From NCBI GenBank assembly GCA_964534995.1, contig CAZHSC010000005.1, positions 1 through 64,000 of the forward strand: DNA of 64,000 nucleotides, given 5' to 3'. The position numbers and the translations under genes are program-made. Every line of letters starts with the position of its first letter. The stretch's first letter is position 1. Of this stretch, positions 9,751 to 17,779 are shown piece after piece. Source of the stretch: JAJTFW01 sp964534995. Lineage in GTDB: Bacteria; Bacteroidota; Bacteroidia; AKYH767-A; OLB10. The notes beneath the pieces are model-generated. The model saw nothing but the letters and a program-made list of their open reading frames with translations, was not told the DNA's origin and searched no databases.

Positions 9751-9888
9751 TTCACCAAGGAGTGCACAAGAGGTTACACGGAGTTTCACGGAGAAATTTT
9801 ATTAGTATAATAATCCTGTTCAGTATAAAACTAATAATTAATACTCTCCGTGCACCTTTGGTGTGCTCCGTGCCTCCGTGGTTAAAAG
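9751..9888. repeat. Palindromic CACGGAG-type intergenic element
   Basis: The left end reads TTCACCAAGGAGTGCAC, then a phrase ending TTTCACGGAG. The right end is its rough inverted copy (CTCCGTGCACCTTTGGTG, GTGCCTCCGTGG). An inner inverted repeat TTATTAGT/ACTAATAA (9799-9806 and 9830-9837) lies between. The whole would fold as one imperfect hairpin. Elements of this style are common between Bacteroidota genes. No coding content. Confidence 0.55.
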
Positions 9889-9950
9889 ATGAAATGCGTT
9901 GTTAGAAAGTGTTTTAGATTGAACTATTTAACGTTTTCTATTCATAATAA

Positions 9951-9983
9951 TTTATATGATCTTCATGGATATACTTACCTTTG
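9951..9983 (+). promoter_or_regulatory. Promoter of the endonuclease I gene
   Basis: TTTA (9951-9954), 21 bases, then TACCTTTG (9976-9983), a perfect TAnnTTTG. The ATG at 9991 is only 7 bases beyond the box, so the mRNA has almost no leader. This also rules out the longer upstream start at 9889. Confidence 0.65.
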
Positions 9984-9990
9984 GCCATAC

Positions 9991-11634
9991 ATGAAATCAT
10001 TCATACCTGTACTGTATCTTGCCTTCTTACTTTTATCGACCCTACTGACCGCACAGACTTTTACTGTATCTCCATCTCAATTGAATTTTGGTGTGGTGAC
10101 GGAAACGAGTCCCGACAGCCAGCAGGTGACCATCAGCAACGGCACCGCCTTCGATATAACCATTACGGGTTACCGCTTTTACAACAAATACGGATCAGCG
10201 CCTTTCAGCACTTCTGCCGGCACGTTCACTGTCCCGGCAGGAGGAAGCCAGAGCATCTGGATAAAATTTAGCCCGCGTCACAATGTGTACCATAACACAG
10301 AACTTTTTATTCTCCACAGCGGACACAGCGGGGCGCTGCGGGTAGATTTACTCGGACAAGGACTATACAGTAAAACTTACTACAGCCATACGCAAAACCT
10401 GGATGAGCAAATTCTGAAAGACACTTTAAAGGCTGTGATCACCCGCAACTACTTCAACGCGGGATATAATGGCGCCCGGGATGCCATGTTCATGATTTAT
10501 GATAACAAGAAAGTAAACGGACAGGGGGCCGCTCAAAATACCATCGAGTGCGTGTATACCGGAAGAAATGCCATCGGTTACGTGGACCGCACCGATTGTC
10601 AGGACAATTACAGTTTCAATACGGAGCATACCTTTCCTCAGAATTTTTTCAATTCACTGGAACCGATGCGGGCCGACCTCTTTCATCTTTATCCCACCGA
10701 TGACCTGGCCAATAATGCACGGGGGAGCTTGCCCTTTGGAGTAGTGAACAACCCCTCCTGGCAACAGGGGGGCAGCAAGGGAAACAGTACTACTTTCGAA
10801 CCGCGCGACGCGCACAAGGGTCAGGTGGCACGGGCGATGCTCTACTTCGTTACGCGCTATCAGAATTACAGTAATTTTTTAACGAACCAGGAAAGCATAT
10901 TGCGCCAGTGGCATGAGCAATTTGCTCCTGACAGTATTGAAATAAAACGTTGCAATGATATCGCCACCCTGCAGCTGAACAGGAATCCCTTTATTGATTA
11001 TCCTCAGTTTACGGAGCGCATTACTACTTTCAGCACTACGTCGGTGGGCATACAGGCCGCCTCATCCGACTTTCCGGAAGATACCATTGACTATGGATGG
11101 ATTTCCGCTTCCATCCCCAATCGCTATACCTTTTGGGTAGCCAATGATGGCAATCAGCCGCTGACATTATCAGGGTTTGCGCTGAATCCGTCATCGGTCC
11201 TCAGCTTCATCAACGGCAGCGGGACCAACGTAACCATTCCTCCCGGCGAAGCCACCGCCATTGAAATTGAACTTGCCAACGCTGCACCGGGCAGTTTTAA
11301 CGGATCCTTGAATTTTATCGCGCAGGGAACCGGTTTGCTGGCCACGGTTTCCATTCCGGTGAAAGCACAATTATCCTTGCAGGGTACGGGCGGCATTCAT
11401 GAGCCAAAGAAGATCATTGTCTTCCCCAACCCTGCCAGGGATTTCATTCATATCACAGGAAAAGACCCTTCCCTCCCCGTAAAAATTCTGGATATATCGG
11501 GAAGGGTAGTGATGATGATGACCGGTAACGAATCAACGGGAATTGATATCAGAAGTATAGAAAGCCCCGGATTTTATTTCTTTCAGTGGGAAGAGGATGC
11601 AAAACCCTGTCGCGTGGCCTGGATCAAATATTAA
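9991..11634 (+). CDS. Secreted endonuclease I family nuclease with T9SS tail
   Basis: Extracellular DNA/RNA endonuclease of the endonuclease I (EndA/NucM, His-Me finger) family. Order: signal peptide to about residue 22 (STLLTAQ), an ASPM/SPD-2/Hydin-like Ig domain, then the nuclease with FNTEHTFPQNFFN (catalytic His213), MRADLFHLYPTD, SLPFGVV, and EPRDAHKGQVARAMLYF. A second Hydin-like domain (DTIDYGWISASIPN...) follows, then a T9SS type-A sorting domain (IIVFPNPARDFIHI). An ATG at 9889 adds 34 residues with no signal-peptide character and lies upstream of the promoter. Likely role is nucleic-acid degradation for nutrient uptake, which is an inference. Confidence 0.9.
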   Translation: MKSFIPVLYLAFLLLSTLLTAQTFTVSPSQLNFGVVTETSPDSQQVTISNGTAFDITITGYRFYNKYGSAPFSTSAGTFTVPAGGSQSIWIKFSPRHNVYHNTELFILHSGHSGALRVDLLGQGLYSKTYYSHTQNLDEQILKDTLKAVITRNYFNAGYNGARDAMFMIYDNKKVNGQGAAQNTIECVYTGRNAIGYVDRTDCQDNYSFNTEHTFPQNFFNSLEPMRADLFHLYPTDDLANNARGSLPFGVVNNPSWQQGGSKGNSTTFEPRDAHKGQVARAMLYFVTRYQNYSNFLTNQESILRQWHEQFAPDSIEIKRCNDIATLQLNRNPFIDYPQFTERITTFSTTSVGIQAASSDFPEDTIDYGWISASIPNRYTFWVANDGNQPLTLSGFALNPSSVLSFINGSGTNVTIPPGEATAIEIELANAAPGSFNGSLNFIAQGTGLLATVSIPVKAQLSLQGTGGIHEPKKIIVFPNPARDFIHITGKDPSLPVKILDISGRVVMMMTGNESTGIDIRSIESPGFYFFQWEEDAKPCRVAWIKY

Positions 11635-11785
11635 AGCGGCCCGCTTTTTTAACGTATGTATTCCGGTTCATTTGTGTTGCAAAAAAGGATTTATTCAAGA
11701 AATCATATCATTTAAATACTAATCATGGTAGGGCTTGGGGGGCTATGGAACTACTTTTAATCCGCTAACCTTAAAACTTTATACT

Positions 11786-12205
11786 ATGAACACAAAAGTA
11801 CTATTGGCCGGTTTGGTTTCAGGAATTACCGGATTTCTGCTGGGATGGGTGGTATATGGCTTTGCACTGATGGATTTTGCAGCCGCTCATACCACCGTTT
11901 TTGAAGGACTGATGAAAGATCCTCCCGCCATCTGGGCCATCTTTCTCAGCAATACCGCATGGGGAATGATGTATGCATATATTTTTCATCGCTATGGAAA
12001 CGTTGATTCTTTTGCAAAAGGATTTACGTCGGGTATTTTAATTTCCTTTCTCATAGGATTTGGTATTGATATGTTCTTTTTTGCATTCATGAATATGTAT
12101 GATTCCACTTACCTTATGGTGGATATCATAATAGGCACCGTACTGGGGGCGCTCATGGCAGGGGTGGCTGGAGCCATGCTGGGAACGGGCAAAGCCAAAG
12201 CCTGA
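11786..12205 (+). CDS. Small four-helix membrane protein
   Basis: 139 residues with four hydrophobic segments (about 5-30, 48-66, 77-99, 108-132) and short loops. No catalytic motif or family recognised. The start at 11786 puts the first helix at the N-terminus (MNTKVLLAGLVSG). An upstream in-frame ATG at 11735 would add 17 hydrophilic residues and is less likely. It is monocistronic and followed by a strong bidirectional terminator. Function unknown. Confidence 0.8.
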   Translation: MNTKVLLAGLVSGITGFLLGWVVYGFALMDFAAAHTTVFEGLMKDPPAIWAIFLSNTAWGMMYAYIFHRYGNVDSFAKGFTSGILISFLIGFGIDMFFFAFMNMYDSTYLMVDIIIGTVLGALMAGVAGAMLGTGKAKA

Positions 12206-12211
12206 AAAAAC

Positions 12212-12247
12212 AAAAGAGGCGGATCTTCATGGACCCGCCTCTTTTTT
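12212..12247. terminator. Bidirectional rho-independent terminator
   Basis: Stem GAGGCGGATC (12216-12225) pairs with GACCCGCCTC (12232-12241) with one mismatch. An A-run lies on the left and a T-run on the right, so it can serve both convergent genes at 11786-12205 and 12276-13004. Confidence 0.85.
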
Positions 12248-12275
12248 ATACCGGATATATGCCGGATATTTTTTT

Positions 12276-13004
12276 CTATTTCAATTGTGCCGCAATGGTC
12301 GCTTCATCGGTCATTCCCATATTACTCCAAACCATCTTCCCTTCTTTATACAATTCAAGGTAGGGGATTCCCTGAATTTGCTTGGCTTGCATCAACTGGG
12401 GATTGGCATCGGCATCAATTTTAATCAGCGTAAGCCGGCCATTTTCCTTTTTTACCAGTTCATCCAGAATGGGCGCCAGTTTTTTACAGGGCATACACCA
12501 AACCGCGTTAAAGTCAACGAGTACAAGCGGAGCGGAGCTAACCTGTTTTACATAGTCATCCAGGCTCAGGCCCGCACTGCCGCCTGCGGTATTTTCTGTG
12601 CCATCAAGGGGCTTACCATTGGCCGACCATGCCATAACGCCTCCCTGCAGGTCATACACTTCCGTAAAACCCATCTCCGCCAGCAGCTTCGCCGCCCCGG
12701 CGCTTCTTCCGCCTGACTTACAATATACCAATACCGGTTTAGCGGCATCCAGCGTAGCCAGGTTCTCTTTGAAGCCGGGATCATAAATATCCATATTCAC
12801 CGCTCCTTTGATGTAGCCTGCTTTGAATTCATCCGGTGTACGTACATCGAGTACTGTGGCATTGGATTTTTCGGTCAGCAATTTTTGAAATTCCTCCACC
12901 GTCACCACTTTATTTACCGGCACCTTTTTTTCCACCGCCTGCTGACAGGAGGCGATCAGAAAACTGAGTACCAAACCACATGAAAACAATATTTTTTTCA
13001 TCAT
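12276..13004 (-). CDS. Rhodanese-thioredoxin fusion lipoprotein
   Basis: A 242-residue lipoprotein (lipobox ending at Cys20, LIASC) joining two redox/sulfur domains. The first is a rhodanese domain with VLDVRTPDEF and an active loop CKSGGRS (Cys95). The second is a thioredoxin domain with WCMPC (Cys170, Cys173) and a cis-Pro GIPYL. It should sit in the periplasm on the inner or outer membrane. It lies just downstream of, and on the same strand as, the arsenic genes, with a gap of 108 bases to arsC. ArsC of this class is recycled by thioredoxin, but ArsC is cytoplasmic, so a direct link is uncertain. The physiological substrate is unknown. Confidence 0.9.
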   Translation of the reverse strand: MMKKILFSCGLVLSFLIASCQQAVEKKVPVNKVVTVEEFQKLLTEKSNATVLDVRTPDEFKAGYIKGAVNMDIYDPGFKENLATLDAAKPVLVYCKSGGRSAGAAKLLAEMGFTEVYDLQGGVMAWSANGKPLDGTENTAGGSAGLSLDDYVKQVSSAPLVLVDFNAVWCMPCKKLAPILDELVKKENGRLTLIKIDADANPQLMQAKQIQGIPYLELYKEGKMVWSNMGMTDEATIAAQLK

Positions 13005-13112
13005 TTTACAACTTTCCGCAAAGATACATATTGATCTTAAACCCCCTGTTGGCGCAGGATGGGTACTTATTCCTTTTCCCTGTAAAGGCGGAAAAAAAAA
13101 AACAAATCGCTT

Positions 13113-13523
13113 TCAGGTCAGCGATTGTGCAAACTTCCGGCAATATTCTTTGATCAGGTCACGGGTTTCCCTGAAGCGATCCATTATTTCTTCTTCCGTG
13201 CCCTTTGCCCTGGCAGGATCCGGAAAATTATGGTGCAGGCGTATCAGGTCGCCGGGAAAAAAGGGACAACTTTCTTTCGCGTTATCGCATACCGTAAGCA
13301 CATAATCAAATGGCAGGTCCCTGTATCTGTCCACCAGGTCTGAGGTCTGCCGGCTGATATCTATCCCGTCCTCCTTCATTACTGCTACTGCCCGGGGATT
13401 TACACCATGCCTTTCAATGCCTGCGCTGCATATTTCCGCTTTATCACCCAGGAAATGCCGCAAATACCCTTCTGCCATCTGGCTGCGGCAGCTGTTTCCG
13501 GTACATAATACCAGTATTTTCAT
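13113..13523 (-). CDS. arsC: Arsenate reductase, thioredoxin-coupled (low-MW PTPase fold)
   Basis: Reduces arsenate to arsenite in the cytoplasm. The P-loop CTGNSCRS starts at the nucleophile Cys7, and the relay cysteines Cys79 and Cys86 lie in [10 protein letters not shown]. This is the Staphylococcus pI258-type family, which uses thioredoxin. 136 residues is the usual length. Its ATG overlaps the acr3 stop as ATGA, so it is translated with the arsenite pump that removes its product. Confidence 0.93.
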   Translation of the reverse strand: MKILVLCTGNSCRSQMAEGYLRHFLGDKAEICSAGIERHGVNPRAVAVMKEDGIDISRQTSDLVDRYRDLPFDYVLTVCDNAKESCPFFPGDLIRLHHNFPDPARAKGTEEEIMDRFRETRDLIKEYCRKFAQSLT

Positions 13524-14554
13524 GATCCGTATAATTTTTTCTTTAAATAAACGCCGGCTCTCACCAGGAGAATCAGTGCCGGTACTTCTACCAGCGGTCC
13601 TATCACCCCTGCAAAAGCCTGGGGCGAGTGCAAACCAAAAACCGCGATGGCTACGGCTATAGCCAGTTCAAAATTATTACCGGTAGCGGTAAATGCAACT
13701 GCCGCATTTTTATCATAGGGTACCTGCATGGCCCTGCCTGCGAAAAAACTGATAAAGAACATCGCTCCAAAATAAAGGAGGAGGGGTGCCGCAATTTTGA
13801 GCACATCCAGCGGCAGTTCGAGAATTTTATCACCTTTCATGCTAAACATCATCACAATGGTAAAAAGCAAAGCGTACAGAGTAAAGGGAGAGATGCGGGG
13901 AATGAATTTCCGCTGATACCAATCAATGCCTTTCGCCTTTACCAGCCATCTGCGGCTCAGGTAGCCCGCGAGGAAAGGAATACCCAGGTAGATGAAAACA
14001 CTTTGCATTACCATGTCAACCGGAACATGAATATTAAAATTTCCCAGGCCCAGCTGCGCCGGCAATACATTGATGAACAACCAGGCGTAAAGGCTGTACG
14101 TCAGCAACTGAAATACACTGTTGAGGGCCACCAGCAGCGCGGCGTATTCACGATTCCCGCCCGCCAGATCATTCCATACAATAACCATGGCGATGCAGCG
14201 CGCGAGGCCTATCAGAATCAAACCTGTCATATAGCCGGGGTCATCACGGAGAAAAATAATGGCCAGTATAAACATCAGCAAAGGGCCGATGAACCAGTTC
14301 AGCAGTAGGGAAAAGGTCATCAGTTTCCTGTTTTTGAAAGCTGCCGGCAACAGGGAATAGTCTACTTTGGCGAAGGGGGGATACATCATCAACAGCAAGC
14401 CGATGGCGAGCGGAATATTGGTGGAACCCACCGACAGAGTATTGTTGATTTCGGCGAAGCCCGGAAAAAAATAACCTATCCCTACTCCGGCAATCATTGC
14501 CAGAAAAATCCAGAGCGTTAAATAACGATCAACAAAATTGAGTTTCAGTGCCAT
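13520..14554 (-). CDS. acr3: Arsenite efflux permease, ACR3 family
   Basis: Inner-membrane arsenite exporter of 344 residues with about ten transmembrane segments. The opening [28 protein letters not shown] is typical of ACR3. The essential ACR3 cysteine appears in [20 protein letters not shown], and [20 protein letters not shown] is the conserved late helix. It lies between arsM (45 bases upstream) and arsC (ATGA overlap), forming an arsM-acr3-arsC unit. Confidence 0.94.
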   Translation of the reverse strand: MALKLNFVDRYLTLWIFLAMIAGVGIGYFFPGFAEINNTLSVGSTNIPLAIGLLLMMYPPFAKVDYSLLPAAFKNRKLMTFSLLLNWFIGPLLMFILAIIFLRDDPGYMTGLILIGLARCIAMVIVWNDLAGGNREYAALLVALNSVFQLLTYSLYAWLFINVLPAQLGLGNFNIHVPVDMVMQSVFIYLGIPFLAGYLSRRWLVKAKGIDWYQRKFIPRISPFTLYALLFTIVMMFSMKGDKILELPLDVLKIAAPLLLYFGAMFFISFFAGRAMQVPYDKNAAVAFTATGNNFELAIAVAIAVFGLHSPQAFAGVIGPLVEVPALILLVRAGVYLKKKLYGS

Positions 14555-14599
14555 TAGTTACCGATGTTGCTGCGCTTGCTAATGCTGGAGGAAAGGAGC

Positions 14600-15442
14600 T
14601 TAATTGCAGCAACCCGGCTCGCAGCAGGACTCCTGTTTTTCGCCGTATAAAGTAATGCTGAAGATGCCGGTATCTGAATTTTTGAACTGTGCAATTTCGT
14701 CTGCGGAGAAATAACGGGCAAGGATATCCTCAGGAATGATCACCGGCTTTTCCTTTTGAACAGTCAGGTTCTTGAATCCTGCTTTTTTTGCATAATCAAT
14801 ATACGTTGATTTCTGAATGGCGCCGGATACGCAACCCGCGTACATCTCTGCAGTATGCTTCCATTTCTCAGGCAATTCACCTATCAGCACAATATCTGAA
14901 ACACTGAAATGGCCACCGGGCTTCAACACCCTGAACATTTCATTAAACACCTTTTCTTTATCGGGCACCAGGTTGAGCACACAGTTGCTTACAATAACAT
15001 CGGCCACGTTGGCGGTCACCGGCATTTTTTCGATATCACCCTGGCGGAATTCCACATTGTTATATCCGAGTTTTTCCGCATTCTCCCTCGCCTTGCTGAT
15101 CATGGCCGGGGTAAAGTCAATGCCGATGACTTTCCCTTCCGGTCCGCACTCATGACGGGCCACAAAACAATCGTTCCCGGCACCGCTGCCCAGGTCTATC
15201 ACAAAGTCGCCTTTTTTAATTTTCGCAAACTGTGTAGGCAGCCCGCAACCCAAGGCCAGATCGGCATCGGGGTTATAGCCTTTTAATTGTGTGTAGTCAT
15301 CGGACATGATAGAATATACCTCATCCCCGCAGCAGGAACTGGTCGCCCCACAGCAGGAGGAGGCATTACTTTCTTTATCCTGTAAAGCAATTTCACTGTA
15401 CTTCTGCCTTACCATTTCCTTGATTTCTTCGTTTGATTTCAT
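14600..15442 (-). CDS. arsM: Arsenite S-adenosylmethionine methyltransferase
   Basis: Methylates trivalent arsenic using SAM. 280 residues: N-terminal CCGATSSCCGD cysteine pairs, SAM motif VIDLGSGAGNDCF, motif-II-like VIGIDFTPAMI, VSNCVLNLVPDK with the conserved catalytic Cys, and the later Cys of MYAGCVSGA. The C-terminus ends in a Cys-rich ESCCEPGCCN tail that probably binds As(III). It lies immediately downstream of arsR with an operator-like palindrome between, so arsenite should induce it. Confidence 0.93.
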   Translation of the reverse strand: MKSNEEIKEMVRQKYSEIALQDKESNASSCCGATSSCCGDEVYSIMSDDYTQLKGYNPDADLALGCGLPTQFAKIKKGDFVIDLGSGAGNDCFVARHECGPEGKVIGIDFTPAMISKARENAEKLGYNNVEFRQGDIEKMPVTANVADVIVSNCVLNLVPDKEKVFNEMFRVLKPGGHFSVSDIVLIGELPEKWKHTAEMYAGCVSGAIQKSTYIDYAKKAGFKNLTVQKEKPVIIPEDILARYFSADEIAQFKNSDTGIFSITLYGEKQESCCEPGCCN

Positions 15443-15457
15443 GTTTCTTTGTTTTGT

Positions 15458-15473
15458 ATCGTAATTTTACGAT
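15458..15473. promoter_or_regulatory. ArsR-type operator upstream of arsM
   Basis: Perfect inverted repeat ATCGTAA-TT-TTACGAT, 15 bases before the arsM start. It shares the ATCG...CGAT core with the larger palindrome at 15831-15862. This suggests ArsR controls arsM-acr3-arsC separately from its own gene. Confidence 0.6.
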
Positions 15474-15491
15474 ATATATAGTCAAATTTTT

Positions 15492-15824
15492 TTAACAACA
15501 CTTCCCTTTTACAGAGCGGTAACTATCCAGCAATCCTCCCAGGTCCTTCACCGCCTTTTCGAACTGTTCTTCATCAATACAATAACAGATGCGGGCACCT
15601 TCAATATCGCCTTTTATCAGGCCTGCGGCCTTCAGTTCTTTGAGATGTTGGCTCACGGTGGACTGGGAGAGGGGCAATTCCTCCACAATGTCGCCGCAAA
15701 TACAAGCCTGTCTTTTAATCAGCAACTGGAGAATGGCGACCCGTGCCGGATGTGCCAGCGCCTTCGCGAAAGCGGCGATGCGGTTGTCCTTTACGGTAAA
15801 TTCTTCTGCTTTGGAAACGCCCAT
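15492..15824 (-). CDS. arsR: ArsR family arsenite-responsive repressor
   Basis: Winged-helix repressor of 110 residues with the recognition helix in [21 protein letters not shown]. Metal ligands are likely the CIC pair (Cys41, Cys43) before helix 4, with further cysteines in ICYC and the GKCC tail. A TTG at 15845 would lengthen it but lies inside the operator, so ATG 15824 is chosen. Arsenite binding should release it from the palindromes at 15458 and 15831. Confidence 0.92.
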   Translation of the reverse strand: MGVSKAEEFTVKDNRIAAFAKALAHPARVAILQLLIKRQACICGDIVEELPLSQSTVSQHLKELKAAGLIKGDIEGARICYCIDEEQFEKAVKDLGGLLDSYRSVKGKCC

Positions 15825-15830
15825 GGTTGA

Positions 15831-15862
15831 TAATATATATCGCAATATTACGATATATATTA
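15831..15862. promoter_or_regulatory. Large ArsR operator palindrome upstream of arsR
   Basis: Two perfect 12-base arms (TAATATATATCG and CGATATATATTA) flank an 8-base centre, CAATATTA, that is itself nearly symmetric. It ends 6 bases before the arsR ATG and lies between the MFS gene and arsR. Autoregulation is inferred. Confidence 0.7.
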
Positions 15863-15924
15863 TTTCAATTCCAAATTTCTCTGAACATTACAGATTAAAC
15901 TACTGAATATTAATTGATAAAAAA

Positions 15925-17223
15925 TCAGGGTTTTCCGGAAAGGCAGGGATGACGGGGATCCTTGTCCGGATGTTTTGGTTTAAAGAGCGAGACAAGCCAT
16001 GGGCTGATCTTCACCGCATGGGTTTTACAGGTCATTTTCTTTTCGATATAAAAGCCCGAAAGCAATGTCAGGAACGCGACGGCAACCACCGAACTGTTCA
16101 ATCCGAAAACGTCGGCAACAAATCCGGTGAGCAAGGCCCCTATGGCATAGCCCAGATCTCGCCACAGGCGAAAGACACCCATACTTCCGGCCCGGTCCTT
16201 CGGATGGGTATTCTCGGCTACTGTTGCAAGAAAGGAAGGATAGACCATGGCAGTACCCCATCCCAACAGCGCCATTATTAAAATAAAGCCCGCTTTGCTT
16301 GTAATAAAAACAAGTGAAAGCAAAGCCAGACCCTGCAGCAGCATTCCCCAGGAGAGCATACTTTTTTTACAAAAGAAATCGGCCATTTTTCCTGTGAACA
16401 ATTGCCCGATCCCCCAGATAGCGGGATAAATGGCTACAATAAGACCGATATCGGCCAACGAAAAATTCTTTTGTGCGAGTAATACGGGCAGCAAACCCCA
16501 AACCATGCCATCATTTAGGTTATTGATGATGCCTGCCTGGGTAATGGCGCTTAGGTTATGGTGCCGGAAACTGGTATCCAGGAAAACATTTTTAAGACGG
16601 GGGCTTGTATCCTCCTTCGCCTCTAATGTTACATGCAGATGGGTATCTTTTACAAAGATCAATGAAAGCAAAAATCCGATAGTTGCGATGGCAATTCCAA
16701 TATAAAACGGTACCGGCCGGAGGCCATAATGAGAAGCAAGCCATCCGGTTATAAAGGCCACAAAGGCCACGGCGAGGTAACCGGCAAATTCGTTGAGGCC
16801 CATAGCCAGGCCCCGGTTTTTTTCACCAACAAGATCAATTTTCATCATTACGGTGGATGACCATGTCAGGCCCTGATTGATCCCTAATAAAATATTGGTC
16901 GCAATAATCATATTCCAGGAACTTGCCGACATCAGCAGGAAGGGCACAGGGAGGCCAAAAAGCCAGCCCAGGACCAACAGATTTTTCCTGCCCGCTTTAT
17001 TTGAAAAAATGCCTGTAAAATAATTTGAAAAGGCCTTTACAATGCCAAATACAACGATAAATGAAAAGACAGCGCTGCTGGCGGCAATATGAAATTCTGC
17101 TTCGGCTATTTGTGGGAGGATCGTGCGTTCAAGGCCAATCATCCCCCCCACAAAGGCATTCACCAGCACCAGCAGCAGAAACTGCCCGCGATTTTCTTTT
17201 AAACCGAGTTGAATGGTGCCCAT
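15925..17223 (-). CDS. MFS transporter of the arsenic locus
   Basis: Twelve-helix major facilitator of about 432 residues, on the same strand as the ars genes and 100 bases upstream of arsR. Conserved loop motifs include GRKNLLVLGWLFGLP between helices 2 and 3 and WRDLGYAIGALLTG late in the protein. The start at 17223 (MGTIQLGLKEN) fits the family N-terminus; an ATG at 17325 adds 34 unlikely residues. The C-terminal tail (KDPRHPCLSGKP) looks like translated repeat DNA. Its location suggests export of an arsenical or a methylated or organic derivative, but the substrate cannot be read from sequence. Confidence 0.82.
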   Translation of the reverse strand: MGTIQLGLKENRGQFLLLVLVNAFVGGMIGLERTILPQIAEAEFHIAASSAVFSFIVVFGIVKAFSNYFTGIFSNKAGRKNLLVLGWLFGLPVPFLLMSASSWNMIIATNILLGINQGLTWSSTVMMKIDLVGEKNRGLAMGLNEFAGYLAVAFVAFITGWLASHYGLRPVPFYIGIAIATIGFLLSLIFVKDTHLHVTLEAKEDTSPRLKNVFLDTSFRHHNLSAITQAGIINNLNDGMVWGLLPVLLAQKNFSLADIGLIVAIYPAIWGIGQLFTGKMADFFCKKSMLSWGMLLQGLALLSLVFITSKAGFILIMALLGWGTAMVYPSFLATVAENTHPKDRAGSMGVFRLWRDLGYAIGALLTGFVADVFGLNSSVVAVAFLTLLSGFYIEKKMTCKTHAVKISPWLVSLFKPKHPDKDPRHPCLSGKP

Positions 17224-17386
17224 AAATCCGGATGGTAATACTTCCTGCAAAGATGCGATATATCCGGTATAATTAAATATAACACTTGTTACACAGCCCG
17301 AAACACGATTGGTATCACCCTCCACAAGACTCCAGCCAACATTAGCAATATGTAATGAAAGCCGGGAGGTATTTTATCAGATTACT

Positions 17387-17394
17387 TACTTTTG
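17387..17394 (+). promoter_or_regulatory. -7 box of the tRNA-Arg promoter
   Basis: TACTTTTG, a perfect TAnnTTTG, 17 bases before the tRNA 5' end. No good -33 TTTG at the right distance was found. Confidence 0.45.
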
Positions 17395-17411
17395 CGCAAC
17401 CAACAGAAATT

Positions 17412-17483
17412 GGTCTCATAGTTCAACGGATAGAATAGAAGTTTCCTAAACTTTAGATCCAGGTTCGATTCCTGGTGAGACCA
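17412..17483 (+). tRNA. tRNA-Arg(CCT)
   Basis: A complete 72-base cloverleaf. The acceptor GGTCTCA pairs with TGAGACC, the D-stem is GTTC/GAAT, the anticodon stem GAAGT/ACTTT holds loop TTCCTAA (anticodon CCT, reads AGG), and the T-stem CCAGG/CCTGG holds loop TTCGATT. The discriminator is A and CCA is not encoded. It is the only intact copy in a cluster of damaged copies that follow. Confidence 0.93.
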
Positions 17484-17484
17484 C

Positions 17485-17521
17485 TAGATCCAGGTTCCCT
17501 GCCTGCCGGCAGGCAGGGATT
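17485..17521 (+). repeat. tRNA-Arg T-arm fragment carrying a 20-base palindrome
   Basis: Two bases after the intact tRNA, TAGATCCAGGTTC (variable loop and 5' T-arm) is repeated. It is followed by CCTGCCTGCCGGCAGGCAGG and then GATT, the T-loop continuation. The palindrome therefore splits the T-loop between C56 and G57. The copy runs into the scaffold gap. Confidence 0.75.
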
Positions 17522-17621
17522 NNNNNNNNNNNNNNNNNNNNNNNNNNNNNNNNNNNNNNNNNNNNNNNNNNNNNNNNNNNNNNNNNNNNNNNNNNNNNNN
17601 NNNNNNNNNNNNNNNNNNNNN
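17522..17621. other. Scaffold gap (100 N)
   Basis: Exactly 100 N, a conventional unknown-length gap. It falls inside the tandem tRNA-like repeats, which explains why the assembly broke. The true number of copies here is unknown. Confidence 0.98.
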
Positions 17622-17719
17622 CCTGCCGGCAGGCAGGGATAGAATAGAAGTTTCCTAAACTTTAGATCCAGGTTCCTTACCTTCGGCAAGCAGGCCTGCA
17701 GAGATTCCTGGTGAGACCG
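17622..17719 (+). pseudogene. Interrupted tRNA-Arg copy, 5' end lost in gap
   Basis: Begins in the second part of the 20-base D-loop palindrome, then reads the normal GATAGAATAG, the anticodon arm with TTCCTAA, and CCAGGTTC. A 27-base insertion in the T-loop (17676-17702) is followed by GATTCCTGGTGAGACC. The discriminator is G rather than A. Anticodon and T-stem are unchanged, so decay by point mutation is slight. The insertions are identical to those of the copy at 17780. Confidence 0.75.
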
Positions 17720-17779
17720 TTACATTATTGCCCCGGAAAAATTATTACTTCCGTTTTGTCTTTGCGTTCTGATATTATG

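Noticed and set aside
9889..9990. Upstream start for the endonuclease gene
   Set aside because: The promoter (9951-9983) lies inside the extension, and the signal peptide begins at 9991.
17453..17689. An open frame across the run of N on the minus strand
   Set aside because: It is created by unknown bases and by tRNA and palindrome repeats; not a gene.
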